Shown here piece by piece: positions 16,049 to 26,149 of a stretch of 64,000 nucleotides of DNA. The notes beneath the pieces were generated by a model. It saw only the letters and a program-made list of their open reading frames with translations. It had not been told where the DNA came from and did no database searches. The stretch lies in the NCBI GenBank assembly GCA_041751955.1, contig JBGSIB010000066.1, forward strand, positions 11,600-75,599. Direction: 5' to 3'. Numbering within the stretch: the stretch's first letter is position 1; each line of letters starts with the position of its first letter. The translations under genes and the position numbers were made by a program. The DNA comes from UBA2040 sp041751955 (lineage in GTDB: Bacteria; Bacteroidota; Bacteroidia; Flavobacteriales_D; Crocinitomicaceae).

Positions 16049-18241
16049 ATGGAAAACAATAGCAATGGAGCAGCTCAATGCCCATTTTCAAGTGGAACAT
16101 TAAAACAAAGTGCAGGCGGTGGAACGTCGAACAGAGACTGGTGGCCCAATCAGTTGAAATTGAATATTCTTCGTCAGAATTCGACTTTATCGAATCCTAT
16201 GGATGAGAAATTCGACTATGCGGAAGCTTTCAAAAGTTTGGATTTGGCCGCTGTAAAAAGTGACTTAACAACGCTAATGACGGATTCACAAGACTGGTGG
16301 CCAGCAGATTACGGTCATTATGGACCTTTGTTCATTCGAATGGCTTGGCACAGTGCGGGAACGTATAGAATTCAAGATGGTCGCGGTGGATCAGGTTCAG
16401 GTTCGCAACGATTTGCACCTTTGAACAGCTGGCCGGACAACGGAAACTTGGACAAAGCGCGTTTGTTACTTTGGCCGATCAAACAAAAATATGGTAAGAA
16501 ACTTTCTTGGGCGGATTTAATGATTTTGACTGGAAATGTTGCTTTGGAATCCATGGGATTCAAAACATTTGGTTTCGGTGGAGGTCGTCAAGACGTTTGG
16601 GAACCGGAAGAAGATATTTACTGGGGTGCTGAAACGGAATGGTTAGGCGACAAGCGTTACACGGGCGACCGCGAATTAGAAAATCCGCTCGGTGCTGTTC
16701 AAATGGGATTGATTTACGTGAATCCTGAAGGACCAAACGGAAATCCTGATCCTTTGAAATCGGCTGTTGACATTCGCGAAACATTTGCACGTATGGCGAT
16801 GAACGATGAAGAAACGGTTGCACTCGTTGCAGGTGGTCACACCTTCGGAAAAGCGCACGGTGCAGCAGATCCAGACAAATTTGTAGGAAGAGAACCAGCA
16901 GGTGCTCCAATCGAAGAACAAGGTTTGGGCTGGAAAAACAGTTTCGGAACAGGCGTTGGAAACGATACCATTACCTCTGGAATTGAAGGTGCTTGGACAC
17001 CCAATCCAACGCGTTGGGACAATGAATATTTCGATGTTTTATTCGGCTACGAGTGGGAATTGACGAAAAGTCCGGCAGGAGCGCATCAATGGAAACCAAC
17101 TGCGGCTTCAAATGCTAAAATGGCACCAACAGCAGGAGATGCTTCGCAATCTGCCTCGTTGATGATGACAACGGCGGATATGGCTTTGAAGATGGACCCG
17201 ATTTACGCACCAATTTCAAAACATTTCCATGAAAATCCAGAAGAATTTGCAGATGTTTTTGCACGTGCTTGGTTCAAACTAACGCACCGTGATATGGGAC
17301 CAATCGCTCGTTATTTGGGAACTGAAGTTCCAAAAGAAGAATTGATTTGGCAAGATCCAATACCAGCGCACACAGGTGAAGTGATCAACGCACAAGATAT
17401 CGAAACGTTGAAAGGGAAAATCTTGAACTCAGGTTTATCTGTTTCAGAAATGGTTGCTACGGCTTGGGCTTCGGCATCTACTTTCAGAGGTTCGGATATG
17501 CGTGGAGGAGCTAACGGAGCAAGAATTCGTTTGACACCACAAAAAGATTGGGAAGCGAACAATCCTGCTCAATTGGCGAAAGTTTTGGGTGCTTTGGAAA
17601 GCATTCAAGCAGAGTTCAATGCAACAGGAAAAAATGTTTCTATAGCAGATTTGATTGTTTTGGCAGGTTGCACAGGAATTGAAAAAGCGGCAGGAAACGG
17701 AGTGAAAGTTCCATTTACGCCAGGAAGAATGGATGCTTCGCAAGAGCAAACAGAAGTGGCTTCTTTTGCTGCTTTGGAACCAGCAGGCGACGGATTCAGA
17801 AATTATTTCAAACCACGTCACCAAATCACAGCGGAAGAGTTGTTGGTGGACAGAGCACAATTGATGCGTTTGACTGCTCCAGAAATGACCGTTTTAGTCG
17901 GCGGAATGCGCGTTTTGAATACCAATTTTGACGGTTCGAAACACGGTGTTTTCACCAGCAACCCAGGAACTTTGAGCAACGATTTCTTCACAAATTTATT
18001 GGACATGTCCACAACTTGGAGCGCAACTTCGGATGCTCAAGATGTATTTGAAGGTCGCGACCGCAAAACAGGTGCAGTAAAATGGTCAGGAACACGCGCT
18101 GATTTAATTTTCGGTTCGAATTCAGAGTTACGAGCCATCGCTGAAGTTTATGCTTGCGCGGATGGTAAAGAGAAGTTCATGCACGATTTTGTTACCGCTT
18201 GGGACAAAGTGATGATGGCAGATCGCTTTGACTTGAAATAG
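16049..18241 (+). CDS. katG: Catalase-peroxidase
   Basis: 730 residues, the usual length of a bacterial KatG with its two homologous halves. The start MENNSNGAAQCPF is preferred over an ATG-less 11-codon extension because NGAAQCPF is the conserved N-terminus. The distal haem triad is R97, W100, H101 in FIRMAWHSAGTYR. W100 with Y223 (GLIYVNPEGPNG) and M249 (TFARMAMNDEE) make up the covalent Trp-Tyr-Met adduct needed for catalase activity. The proximal haem ligand is H264 in ALVAGGHTFGKAHGA. KatG removes hydrogen peroxide by catalase and peroxidase reactions. The gene is monocistronic, with a TAnnTTTG promoter and a terminator. Confidence 0.97.
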   Translation: MENNSNGAAQCPFSSGTLKQSAGGGTSNRDWWPNQLKLNILRQNSTLSNPMDEKFDYAEAFKSLDLAAVKSDLTTLMTDSQDWWPADYGHYGPLFIRMAWHSAGTYRIQDGRGGSGSGSQRFAPLNSWPDNGNLDKARLLLWPIKQKYGKKLSWADLMILTGNVALESMGFKTFGFGGGRQDVWEPEEDIYWGAETEWLGDKRYTGDRELENPLGAVQMGLIYVNPEGPNGNPDPLKSAVDIRETFARMAMNDEETVALVAGGHTFGKAHGAADPDKFVGREPAGAPIEEQGLGWKNSFGTGVGNDTITSGIEGAWTPNPTRWDNEYFDVLFGYEWELTKSPAGAHQWKPTAASNAKMAPTAGDASQSASLMMTTADMALKMDPIYAPISKHFHENPEEFADVFARAWFKLTHRDMGPIARYLGTEVPKEELIWQDPIPAHTGEVINAQDIETLKGKILNSGLSVSEMVATAWASASTFRGSDMRGGANGARIRLTPQKDWEANNPAQLAKVLGALESIQAEFNATGKNVSIADLIVLAGCTGIEKAAGNGVKVPFTPGRMDASQEQTEVASFAALEPAGDGFRNYFKPRHQITAEELLVDRAQLMRLTAPEMTVLVGGMRVLNTNFDGSKHGVFTSNPGTLSNDFFTNLLDMSTTWSATSDAQDVFEGRDRKTGAVKWSGTRADLIFGSNSELRAIAEVYACADGKEKFMHDFVTAWDKVMMADRFDLK

Positions 18242-18268
18242 AAAGTTTACAAATAAAAAGATAAAGAG

Positions 18269-18299
18269 AAGGTGACCTAGAGATGGGTTACCTTTTTTT
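18269..18299 (+). terminator. Rho-independent terminator of katG
   Basis: AAGGTGACC pairs with GGTTACCTT (one G-U) and is followed by a run of T, 27 bp after the katG stop. Confidence 0.85.
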
Positions 18300-18316
18300 G
18301 TGCAATGAATCGGAAG

Positions 18317-18400
18317 GTTTTTTCAACGCAGAGCCGTAGAGCCGCGAAGAGTTTGGAGTATTCAACCGCAAGGGTTACCCAAAGAAAATGTGATAAAAAA
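18317..18400. repeat. Dispersed intergenic repeat of the 'AACGCAgAG / CCGCaA' type
   Basis: The segment TTTTTTCAACGCAGAG ... CAACCGCAAGGGTTACCCAAAG resembles the segments at 26046-26105 (TTAACACAAAGAC...ACCGCGAAGGGTGACGCAAAG) and 27130-27150. These run-of-T then AACGCA/ACCGC blocks look like degenerate copies of one intergenic repeat family. Confidence 0.4.
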
Positions 18401-18433
18401 CCGTGTTCTATTCCAGCACGTGGCATATTGAAA

Positions 18434-19708
18434 TCACTCATTAAAAACGGTAACGGTTCCGCTCATTTCTTGTTCGGTTCCAAGCACATTTGTGAAACGC
18501 ACCAGCCAAAAATAAACGCCGTCGCTGCTATTCTGAGGACTCCAGTTGATATTCAAATCGTCTGTGTCGAAAACAACATTTCCCCATCGGTTGAATAGGA
18601 TGGTGTGCATGGAACTGATACCTTTTGAAAAAATTGGCGTAAAAATTTCATTGATTCCATCACCATTGCTCGTAATGACATTGGGCAATTCTAGTTCACC
18701 GCTGCAATATTCAAAATCTACGTAAATGGAATCAACGGCGCTGCAATCATCAACCGTGAGCATAACCCAATACGTTCCAGGATCACTGACCAAGAAAGTC
18801 GAATTGGATGAATTGTCTTGCCACAGATAAGAATTAGCATCTTGTGGGCTTGGGTAAAGGGTGAGCTTTTCACCTGTACAAAGTGTTGTGTCGGTGCCAA
18901 GATTCACATTTAAAACAGGAGGGATTTGGAGGGTAGCATCGCATCCTGGCGGAAATAAATGACATGAATTATCGTTGTTGGGAAAGATAAAAGCAACCAG
19001 ATCTTCGTTCAATAGGGAAGCAGCCGCCTCATTGCCGTTGTACCAAATATTGACATCACCAAACCCAACAAAGGCGCCATTGTTCGCCCCGCTGATGAAA
19101 TCCGAGCCCGTGAAAATAAAACCAAAATTGGTGCATGTAGAAATAGGCGGTGAACTCCCGTTCAATGTAGCTGTGGCGTTCATTTGATTGCCAACGGGAA
19201 GACCGTCCATTCCTTTGTAGGCATTACCGGTCATGGTTATACAACAACTGATTTCTGATTCCCAAGCAGGCGTGTAGATGGAAGCATTCAACGCTATGTA
19301 TGCATTTGCGTTTGGGGTAATGGTCAACCCTGTTAAACTGCTAGCAATTTCAGCAACTGACATAGAGGAAGTGGTGCAGCACGTGACTTCATATTGGTAA
19401 AAAACCTTGCCGCCAGCATCAATGTAGGCCTGTATTTGGGGTGTTAATGACACAAAAGATTCGTTCCCGAAGAAGCATAGCCAATCGTAACCATTTGTGG
19501 GATCGACACAGCGGGTTGTAAATCCTGCGGGCAATCCATTGGCGAGGTCGTTTTCAACGACAACCGTATGGCCGTTATTAATTATGGCATTCAAAAGCGG
19601 CCCTGTGACGGCATTGTAGCCAACACCTTCTAGAATGAAAATTCGATCCGCATAAGTGAATTTTGAAAAATAGAAGATGAAAAGTAAAACGAGATAGACT
19701 CTGTTCAT
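18434..19708 (-). CDS. Secreted protein with T9SS type B (gliding-motility-type) sorting domain
   Basis: 424 residues from the Met at 19708 (MNRVYLVLLFIFYFSKFTYA is the signal peptide; ten more residues are possible upstream). The first ~250 residues (FILEGVGYNAVTGPLLNAII, GHTVVVENDL, WLCFFGNESFVSLTPQ, VFYQYEVTC) resemble a Rossmann-like, ThuA/GATase-type flavodoxin fold, but this is tentative. A short Ig-like segment follows (DTTLCTGEKLTLYPSPQDANSYLWQ as two pieces). The final ~85 residues are the type B sorting domain (LPNVITSNGDGINEIF, HTILFNRWGNVVFDTDD, DGVYFWLVRF). Type B proteins usually need a SprF/PorP partner to be secreted. Confidence 0.75.
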   Translation of the reverse strand: MNRVYLVLLFIFYFSKFTYADRIFILEGVGYNAVTGPLLNAIINNGHTVVVENDLANGLPAGFTTRCVDPTNGYDWLCFFGNESFVSLTPQIQAYIDAGGKVFYQYEVTCCTTSSMSVAEIASSLTGLTITPNANAYIALNASIYTPAWESEISCCITMTGNAYKGMDGLPVGNQMNATATLNGSSPPISTCTNFGFIFTGSDFISGANNGAFVGFGDVNIWYNGNEAAASLLNEDLVAFIFPNNDNSCHLFPPGCDATLQIPPVLNVNLGTDTTLCTGEKLTLYPSPQDANSYLWQDNSSNSTFLVSDPGTYWVMLTVDDCSAVDSIYVDFEYCSGELELPNVITSNGDGINEIFTPIFSKGISSMHTILFNRWGNVVFDTDDLNINWSPQNSSDGVYFWLVRFTNVLGTEQEMSGTVTVFNE

Positions 19709-19939
19709 TTTGAATTTTGAGCTTTTATTGATAGACAAGCACTTACAGCCAAATATAGAGAAATTGGTACAGATGAAAAAGTTTATTTCTTTGTTTTTAG
19801 TGCCAATAAATGGTTAGAAATATAGATTGCTCATATTAATGTAGGGTCTAAATTATAGGATTCCCACTTCAACCTGTTTTCGAACTTTAGTTTCTTGCGC
19901 TTGTTTGTATCTTAGTTCCCTAATTGAATCAACCTTACA

Positions 19940-22804
19940 ATGAAATTTACGATACTCCTCTCTACATTTTTGTTTCTCAACTATTCTTACGGCCAAGATT
20001 GGAAAGATATGATGTACGATAATTCCTACAACTTTTATCAAGTTTGTGAGGCAGCGGACAACTATTTTCAAACCCATGATCCCAATGTCAAAGGTTCAGG
20101 TTGGATGACCTATCAGCGATGGAGATACATGAACGAATCAAAATATGCTCCATCGGGTGATCGCTCGCTAATTGATCCACTTTTCGCCAAAAAACAGCAC
20201 GAACTCTTTTTGAAAAATAATCCAAATAGTAAGGCAATTTACGGCTCAGGTTGGAAAGAACTTGGGCCTTGGTCGATCGACAGCATTACAGGACATTATG
20301 CAGCAGGTTTGGGGAGAATAGAAGATATTTATATCGACAAAAACAACACAAATCGCTTGTATTTAGGCTCGCGTAGTGGTGGATTTTGGCGTTCATTGAA
20401 TGGTGGAACATCCTGGCAGGGCACAACGGATACCTTATTTGCTTCTGGTGTAAATGCCATTACAGCTAGACCAACCAATACTTCTGACGTACTAATCAAT
20501 GTTCAAAACTCAGTCAACAATTATTCACATGGTGTATATCGCTCGACGAATGGCGGTATCTCATGGGCAGAAACTAATTTCAATCCAACAAATGTGGGAT
20601 TCGGTGGATTGGGTTCCAATTTTCTCGTTTATGAAATAGAATATCACCCTACGATTCCGAATTTAGTTTTTATCGGCACGAACAAAGGTGTGTATCGTTC
20701 GGATAATGATTTGTCGACATGGGTTCAACTCTTATCGAGTTCTGAAATACGTGAGATTCATTTTCATCCTACAAATCCGAATGTTATTTATGCCTATGAT
20801 TCGAAAACGGTGAATACTAATTTGAACAGAGTTTATGTTTCAAGCGACGCAGGTCTGACTTGGATTTTATCAGGAACAGCCGGAGCATCGACTAATGCAA
20901 GAGCGAATGTTTCAATTAGTGCAGCCTGTCCAGATTGTATTTTCATGCAGTCGAGTAACGGTATATGGAAATCACAAAATCAAGGTGCTAGCTTTACTTT
21001 TATTTCCAATCCAGGCGAAGGAAGAGGTGCTTTTGTTGTTAGTGATACGGATACAAATGTTATGGTTTTGGGTTCGATAGATCCATTTGTGACAAGCAAT
21101 GGAGGTTTAAGCTTTCAGCAAAGTGGATGGTGGTATTTGGGAGCTAGCCAACATGGAAATGGTAATTTGAGCGAGAATTTCAATCAAACAAACGTATACG
21201 TGCATGCTGATCTTCGCGCTGCCAAATCAATCAACGGGGTCATATATTTATCTACCGACGGGTATTTATGTAAAAGTAATGACAATGGAAATACATGGGA
21301 GGTTTTGAGCGAAGGAACAGCCATTCGCGAAAATTACACTTTGGGAATTAGTCAATCCAATCATTATTCGTCTATGATAGGTTCACAAGACAACGGAACA
21401 AGTATACTAGGTGAAGATGGTTGGGTAGAATTTTATGGCGCTGACGGCATGGAAGCAATTATTCATCCTTTGAATCCAGATTGGATGGTGGGCAGTTTTC
21501 AATATGGAGGCAGACGCCGAACATTTGATAGAGGTCTGACTCAAAGTGGTGTTCAACCCACCAATGAATCAGGTTCAGGTTCTGCCGTTTGGGTAGCTCC
21601 GATGACATATCAACCGAATAATCCATTCCAGATTTACCATTTCAGTGGCGAAGTTTGGGTTTCGGATGATTTTGGCAGCAATTGGACAGAATTGGGCACG
21701 CCAACTACATTGGGCGGTTTGATTGAGCAAGCAGCAATTGCCGAAAACAACAACAATATCATCGCTGTTTCTAGATCCAATAAAATTGCTTTATCCATGG
21801 ACGGAGGTTTTACATTTACGGCTATTTTTTCTGGTTTACCGACGAATACGATTAAAGATATCGCTTTCGATCCAAAAAATGATAGTGTGATGGTTGTAGT
21901 CTATGACTCTTATCAAAACAATGGTAATAAAGTTTACAGAACCTCAGATTTAGGTCAAACGTGGGAAAACATTACCTATAATTTAGGCAATATGCCTTTA
22001 CGTTCTGTAGTTATTGATCATTCCAATGCCGCGAACATATATGTCGGAGCAGAAATAGGAGTTTTTGTTATGGAAACGGGGGGGAATTCATGGACTGCTT
22101 ATCATTCGGAATTGTCCAATACAAGTGTTCTCGAAATGGAAATCAACTATGGTTCCAACACACTTCGCGCAGCAACTTGGGGCAGAGGAATGTGGGAATA
22201 CACTCTGAAAGATAGATTGGATTTCCCAGCGATTTTGACAACGGAAATTTCAAATCCTCCAACGTTCATTGAGCCGAAAGAAGATATTCCTCAGTTTGTA
22301 ACATCTACAATAAATTACGACGGAACGCTTTCGAGTGTTTTTGTGAAATGGTCGATTAATGCGCCGATATTCAACAATGTATTGGCCATGTCCAACATTT
22401 CTGATAGCACGTGGAAAACGAACTCATCAATTCCTAATTTCCCTGATGGAACGAAAATATATTTCAAAGTTTTTGCCGTTGGTTCCAATGGAGACACGAC
22501 GGAAACGTACAAGTTTACCTACAATGTAAGATACAATGAATTTGCAGGTTTAAAGGAAAGTGTAAAAGTTCCGTTTTTGATTTATCCGAATCCCAACACA
22601 GGTACTTTCGCCATTGATTTAGGGAAAATAAATGAAAAAATAAATGTTCAGATTCTGACCCTCGAAGGTAAAATAGTCTGGACAAAGGAATTCCAACAGT
22701 TGCAAATATTGAATTGTAGTATAGATGTTGCCGCCGGAACTTACTATGTTCTTGTTGAAGTGAATGGGTTGTCTTCAGTACGAAAGATTATGGTTGGGGA
22801 ATAA
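19940..22804 (+). CDS. Large secreted VPS10/BNR-type beta-propeller protein with T9SS type A domain
   Basis: 954 residues with a signal peptide (MKFTILLSTFLFLNYSYG). Repeated elements such as GGFWRSLNGGTSWQGT, GVYRSTNGGISWAETN, RVYVSSDAGLTWILSG, GIWKSQNQGASFTFIS and KVYRTSDLGQTWENIT are BNR/Asp-box and sortilin-VPS10 propeller blades (S-x-D-x-G-x-T-W). Residues ~760-850 carry a short Ig-like domain, and the C-terminus is a type A sorting domain (FLIYPNPNTGTFAIDL...GTYYVLVEVNGLSS). This architecture is common in T9SS substrates of glycan-degrading bacteria (xyloglucanase- and sialidase-like propellers), but no catalytic residues were assigned. Confidence 0.8.
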   Translation: MKFTILLSTFLFLNYSYGQDWKDMMYDNSYNFYQVCEAADNYFQTHDPNVKGSGWMTYQRWRYMNESKYAPSGDRSLIDPLFAKKQHELFLKNNPNSKAIYGSGWKELGPWSIDSITGHYAAGLGRIEDIYIDKNNTNRLYLGSRSGGFWRSLNGGTSWQGTTDTLFASGVNAITARPTNTSDVLINVQNSVNNYSHGVYRSTNGGISWAETNFNPTNVGFGGLGSNFLVYEIEYHPTIPNLVFIGTNKGVYRSDNDLSTWVQLLSSSEIREIHFHPTNPNVIYAYDSKTVNTNLNRVYVSSDAGLTWILSGTAGASTNARANVSISAACPDCIFMQSSNGIWKSQNQGASFTFISNPGEGRGAFVVSDTDTNVMVLGSIDPFVTSNGGLSFQQSGWWYLGASQHGNGNLSENFNQTNVYVHADLRAAKSINGVIYLSTDGYLCKSNDNGNTWEVLSEGTAIRENYTLGISQSNHYSSMIGSQDNGTSILGEDGWVEFYGADGMEAIIHPLNPDWMVGSFQYGGRRRTFDRGLTQSGVQPTNESGSGSAVWVAPMTYQPNNPFQIYHFSGEVWVSDDFGSNWTELGTPTTLGGLIEQAAIAENNNNIIAVSRSNKIALSMDGGFTFTAIFSGLPTNTIKDIAFDPKNDSVMVVVYDSYQNNGNKVYRTSDLGQTWENITYNLGNMPLRSVVIDHSNAANIYVGAEIGVFVMETGGNSWTAYHSELSNTSVLEMEINYGSNTLRAATWGRGMWEYTLKDRLDFPAILTTEISNPPTFIEPKEDIPQFVTSTINYDGTLSSVFVKWSINAPIFNNVLAMSNISDSTWKTNSSIPNFPDGTKIYFKVFAVGSNGDTTETYKFTYNVRYNEFAGLKESVKVPFLIYPNPNTGTFAIDLGKINEKINVQILTLEGKIVWTKEFQQLQILNCSIDVAAGTYYVLVEVNGLSSVRKIMVGE

Positions 22805-22860
22805 AGGGTTTTTAGCTGGAAAGAGCTTAGCTTTCCGTATGGCGAGTTTTTTTTAACGCA

Positions 22861-22891
22861 AACCTGTCTGCGTGACTCCGGCTGGCAGGTT
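22861..22891. repeat. REP-like palindrome, copy 2
   Basis: AACCTGTC / GGCAGGTT are the outer arms (one G-T) around a core containing CTGCGTGACTCCGGC. It is preceded by a T run and AACGCA. The core is shared with the copy at 27150-27178. Confidence 0.5.
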
Positions 22892-22992
22892 CGCGTTCCC
22901 TGCAAACCAAGAATCCATTATCGGTTTTGTGAATCTTTCCCATCCATGACGAAAGTCATATTTAGGGCATGACAATTTCGTACCTTTATGTT

Positions 22993-24066
22993 ATGAAATA
23001 TATCTTTTTCGCCCCATTGCTACTCTTGATTTCCTGCGGAGAAAAAGCAGTTGAAATGAAACCTGTCCTCAAGTCGATTACAGAATCCATTTACGCTTCG
23101 GGAAGCATCGAAAGTAGAAACCAATACACGGCTTATGCCTCAGCAAGTGGAATTGTAGGCCAGACTTATGCTGCTGAAGGTGATTCTGTGTTCAATGGAA
23201 GTCCTGTTTTGAGTATAAAGAGCGTTGCACAGCAATTGAATAAAGAAAATGCACGCTTGGTGGCTTCTTATCAAGATATCAGCGCTAACCAAAGTAAATT
23301 GCGCGAAGCGAAACAAATGATAGACGTAGCGCGAACAAAAATGGTCAACGATTCCATTCAATACGATAGACAAAAAAAGCTGAATGCAAAAGGTCTTGGC
23401 ACACAAATAGAGTTGGAGGCAACACAATTGTCCTATCAAAATTCGAAGGTGAACCATTCCTCAGCAAAAGTGAATTACAACGATTTGAAACGACAATTGG
23501 AACTAAATTCTCAGCAAGCCAAGAACAACTTGCGCATCGTGGAAAGCTCGCAGGACGATTATACCTTGAAAAGCCTCATCAACGGGAAGATATATAGCTT
23601 GAATGTGGAAGTTGGAGAAATTGTCTCGCCGCAAACACCCATTGCTATTATTGGATCAAAGGATGATTTTGTTTTAAAAATGCGCGTGGATGAATACGAT
23701 ATTAACGCGGTGCAGAAAGGACAAAAAGTAATGGTTGTATTGAACAGCGAACGTGAGAAAGTGTATGAAGCAGTGATTACGAAAGTTTATCCTTTGATGA
23801 ATGCTCAGAGCAAAACTTTCTTAGTGGAAGCGGAGTTCACGACCCGACCAAAGATTTTATATCCCAACGTAACGTTTGAGGCCAATATCGTCATTCAAAC
23901 CAGTGAAAAAGCACTTTTAATTCCGAGAGAATATTTGGTGGGTGAGCAATATGTGCTCGATAAAAAAGGAGAAAAAATTCGTGTAAAAACAGGATTGAAA
24001 GATTTTCAAATGGTGGAAATTTTAAGTGGTATTACAGAAAAAACTATCATAACAAAACCCGAATAA
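22993..24066 (+). CDS. HlyD-family periplasmic adaptor lipoprotein
   Basis: 357 residues from the Met at 22993; the signal MKYIFFAPLLLLISC ends in a lipobox (LISC), so the protein is lipid-anchored. The order is a biotinyl/lipoyl-like half (ASGIVGQTYAAEGDSVFNG), a long alpha-helical hairpin (NKENARLVASYQDISANQ to QAKNNLRIVESS), the second lipoyl half (SLINGKIYSLNVEVGEIV) and the beta-barrel (VLKMRVDEYDINAVQKGQ). This is the membrane fusion protein of an ABC efflux system. It overlaps the permease gene by one base (TAATG), the first of a three-gene operon. Confidence 0.9.
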   Translation: MKYIFFAPLLLLISCGEKAVEMKPVLKSITESIYASGSIESRNQYTAYASASGIVGQTYAAEGDSVFNGSPVLSIKSVAQQLNKENARLVASYQDISANQSKLREAKQMIDVARTKMVNDSIQYDRQKKLNAKGLGTQIELEATQLSYQNSKVNHSSAKVNYNDLKRQLELNSQQAKNNLRIVESSQDDYTLKSLINGKIYSLNVEVGEIVSPQTPIAIIGSKDDFVLKMRVDEYDINAVQKGQKVMVVLNSEREKVYEAVITKVYPLMNAQSKTFLVEAEFTTRPKILYPNVTFEANIVIQTSEKALLIPREYLVGEQYVLDKKGEKIRVKTGLKDFQMVEILSGITEKTIITKPE

Positions 24067-25325
24067 TGAAATTCAAACTCATATTTGAAATTTCGAAATC
24101 CATGCTTTTTGCCAGGTTAAAACAAACGATGGTAGCCGCTATTGGCGTGACTTTTAGTATTACTATGTTCATTACCTTACTCAGTTTTATGGGCGGTTTG
24201 AACAAACTTTTGGACAATCTAATTCTCAATAGAACGCCACATATTCGTTTGTACAATGAAATTCTTCCTTCTCCCATTCAGCCGATAGATAAATCGGGTA
24301 AATTCACCGATTCTTACAATTCCGTTCGCTCCATAAAGCCTAAAGATGAACCTTCTGAAATCCGCAATAGCTTGGCGATAATCAAAGCGCTAAAACAAGA
24401 TAAAAGAGTATTGGGAGTCGCTCCAAAAACAATGCTTCCCATATTTTACAATACGGGATCTATCAATCTGACAGGTGTAATCAATGGAATAGATGTACTG
24501 GAGGAGAGACGACTTTTTACCTTTGATGATTATGTCGTAAAAGGTAATTCGGTTGATTTGAAAAATGTTCCCAATAGCATCGTTCTAGGAATTGCCGCTG
24601 CAAAAAAAATGTTGGTTGAAATTGGTGATCAAATTCAGGTTACGACCTCAAACGGGGAGCGATTTCCATTGAAAGTCGTTGGCTTTTTCCAATCTGGAAT
24701 TGAAGATATCGATAAAACACAAAGCTATTGTAGTCTGGCTACGACTCAAAAAATGATGGGTAAATCCGATTCATACATTACGGATATTCAGATTAAATTG
24801 AAGGATAGATCAATCGCTAGAAAATTGTCCATTCAATATGCAAAATTGTTTGGTTCTCAAGCGATTGATATTGAAACAGCTAACTCTCAATTTGATACGG
24901 GTAGTTCCATTCGAACATTGATTTCTTACGCCGTTGGTATCACCCTCTTAATTGTTGCTGGTTTTGGAATTTACAACATTCTCAACATGATGATTTATGA
25001 AAAAATGGATTCCATTGCCATTCTGAAAGCAACTGGTTTTTCAGGAAAGGATGTCAATCGGATTTTCATTGTCATCGCTTTAACTATTGGTGTTTTTGGC
25101 GGAATTCTAGGCTTGATTTTTGGATTTGGTCTGTCTGGATTAATTTCAACAATTCCTTTCGCCACAGAATCATTGCCAACTGTTGAGACTTATCCCGTAG
25201 ATTTCAATCCGAAATTTTATCTCATTGGAGCTATATTTTCAATTATCACCACCTATTTCGCAGGATTTTTCCCTTCTCGGAAAGCAAGCAGAATAGACCC
25301 TGTAGATATAATTAGAGGAAAATAA
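24066..25325 (+). CDS. ABC transporter permease of the MacB/FtsX type
   Basis: 419 residues. One hydrophobic helix sits at about 20-45 (MVAAIGVTFSITMFITLL), then a ~220-residue periplasmic domain of the MacB core type (PHIRLYNEI, VLGVAPKTMLPIFYN, SIVLGIAAAKKMLVEIG). Three C-terminal helices follow (AVGITLLIVAGFGIYNIL, IVIALTIGVFGGILGL and IGAIFSIITTYFAGFF), ending FPSRKASRIDPVDIIRG, the conserved FtsX C-terminal motif. Together with the adaptor and the ATPase it forms a tripartite efflux or lipoprotein-release type transporter. Confidence 0.9.
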   Translation: MKFKLIFEISKSMLFARLKQTMVAAIGVTFSITMFITLLSFMGGLNKLLDNLILNRTPHIRLYNEILPSPIQPIDKSGKFTDSYNSVRSIKPKDEPSEIRNSLAIIKALKQDKRVLGVAPKTMLPIFYNTGSINLTGVINGIDVLEERRLFTFDDYVVKGNSVDLKNVPNSIVLGIAAAKKMLVEIGDQIQVTTSNGERFPLKVVGFFQSGIEDIDKTQSYCSLATTQKMMGKSDSYITDIQIKLKDRSIARKLSIQYAKLFGSQAIDIETANSQFDTGSSIRTLISYAVGITLLIVAGFGIYNILNMMIYEKMDSIAILKATGFSGKDVNRIFIVIALTIGVFGGILGLIFGFGLSGLISTIPFATESLPTVETYPVDFNPKFYLIGAIFSIITTYFAGFFPSRKASRIDPVDIIRGK

Positions 25326-25326
25326 T

Positions 25327-26013
25327 ATGTCAAACAAAGTAATAGAAGCCATCAATATTTCAAAGTCCTTTCACGACCCCATCACCGTGAATGTTTTGAA
25401 GGAAATCAACTTTTCCGTCAATCAAGGAGATTTTGTATCGATTATGGGAAAATCTGGCTGCGGAAAATCGACACTTCTCTATATTCTATCCACCATGGAC
25501 ACGCAATATAAGGGAGAATTGTTGCTCGACAATATAAAAATGACAGGCAAAAAAGATGTTGATCTGGCACGAGTTAGAAATCAGAAAATTGGTTTTGTCT
25601 TTCAGTTTCATTATTTGCTTAGCGAATTTTCTGTTCTCCGAAATGTAATGTTGCCCGGATTAAAATTAGGTGAGAAAACGACACAAGAAGTGGAGCATTA
25701 TGCCTATGAAAAACTTAAAATTTTAGGCATTCAAGACGAAGCGCTCAAAAGTCCAAACCAAATAAGCGGCGGACAAAAACAAAGAGTGGCTATCGCCCGA
25801 GCACTCATCAACGATCCACTCATCATCATGGGTGACGAACCCACTGGAAATTTGGACAAGAAAAATGGCGAAATTGTCTTTTCTATCTTCAAAGAATTGG
25901 CGGAAGAATTCAATCAGTCTTTACTCATTGTCACGCACGATCCAGATTTTGCATCAAGAACGCATCGTACTATTGTGATGGAGGATGGCAGGATTATTGA
26001 CCATGGGATTTAA
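25327..26013 (+). CDS. ABC transporter ATP-binding protein (LolD/MacB family)
   Basis: 228 residues beginning one base after the permease stop. Walker A GKSGCGKST, Q-loop VFQFHYLL, signature ISGGQKQRVAIARAL, Walker B LIIMGDEPTGNLD and switch His VTHDPDFA are all present, so it is a complete ATPase. Family members move lipoproteins or peptides through the periplasm. Gene order adaptor-permease-ATPase with tight spacing supports one operon. The outer-membrane TolC-type partner is not in the window. Confidence 0.93.
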   Translation: MSNKVIEAINISKSFHDPITVNVLKEINFSVNQGDFVSIMGKSGCGKSTLLYILSTMDTQYKGELLLDNIKMTGKKDVDLARVRNQKIGFVFQFHYLLSEFSVLRNVMLPGLKLGEKTTQEVEHYAYEKLKILGIQDEALKSPNQISGGQKQRVAIARALINDPLIIMGDEPTGNLDKKNGEIVFSIFKELAEEFNQSLLIVTHDPDFASRTHRTIVMEDGRIIDHGI

Positions 26014-26045
26014 TATTAAGAACACGGCGAAGGAGCGAAGGATGA

Positions 26046-26130
26046 GTTTTTTTTAACACAAAGACACTGAGAATTTAACCGCGAAGGGTGACGCAAAGAT
26101 AATGTTGAAAAATTCGTTCAACCTGCCTGC
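26046..26130. repeat. Dispersed intergenic repeat and partial REP-like copy
   Basis: The run TTTTTTTTAACACAAAGAC, with the TTAACCGCGAAGGGTGACGC segment after it, matches the family at 18317-18400. A partial CAACCTGCCTGCG copy of the REP-like palindrome lies near 26119. Confidence 0.4.
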
Positions 26131-26149
26131 GTTCAATAAAAATCTTCAT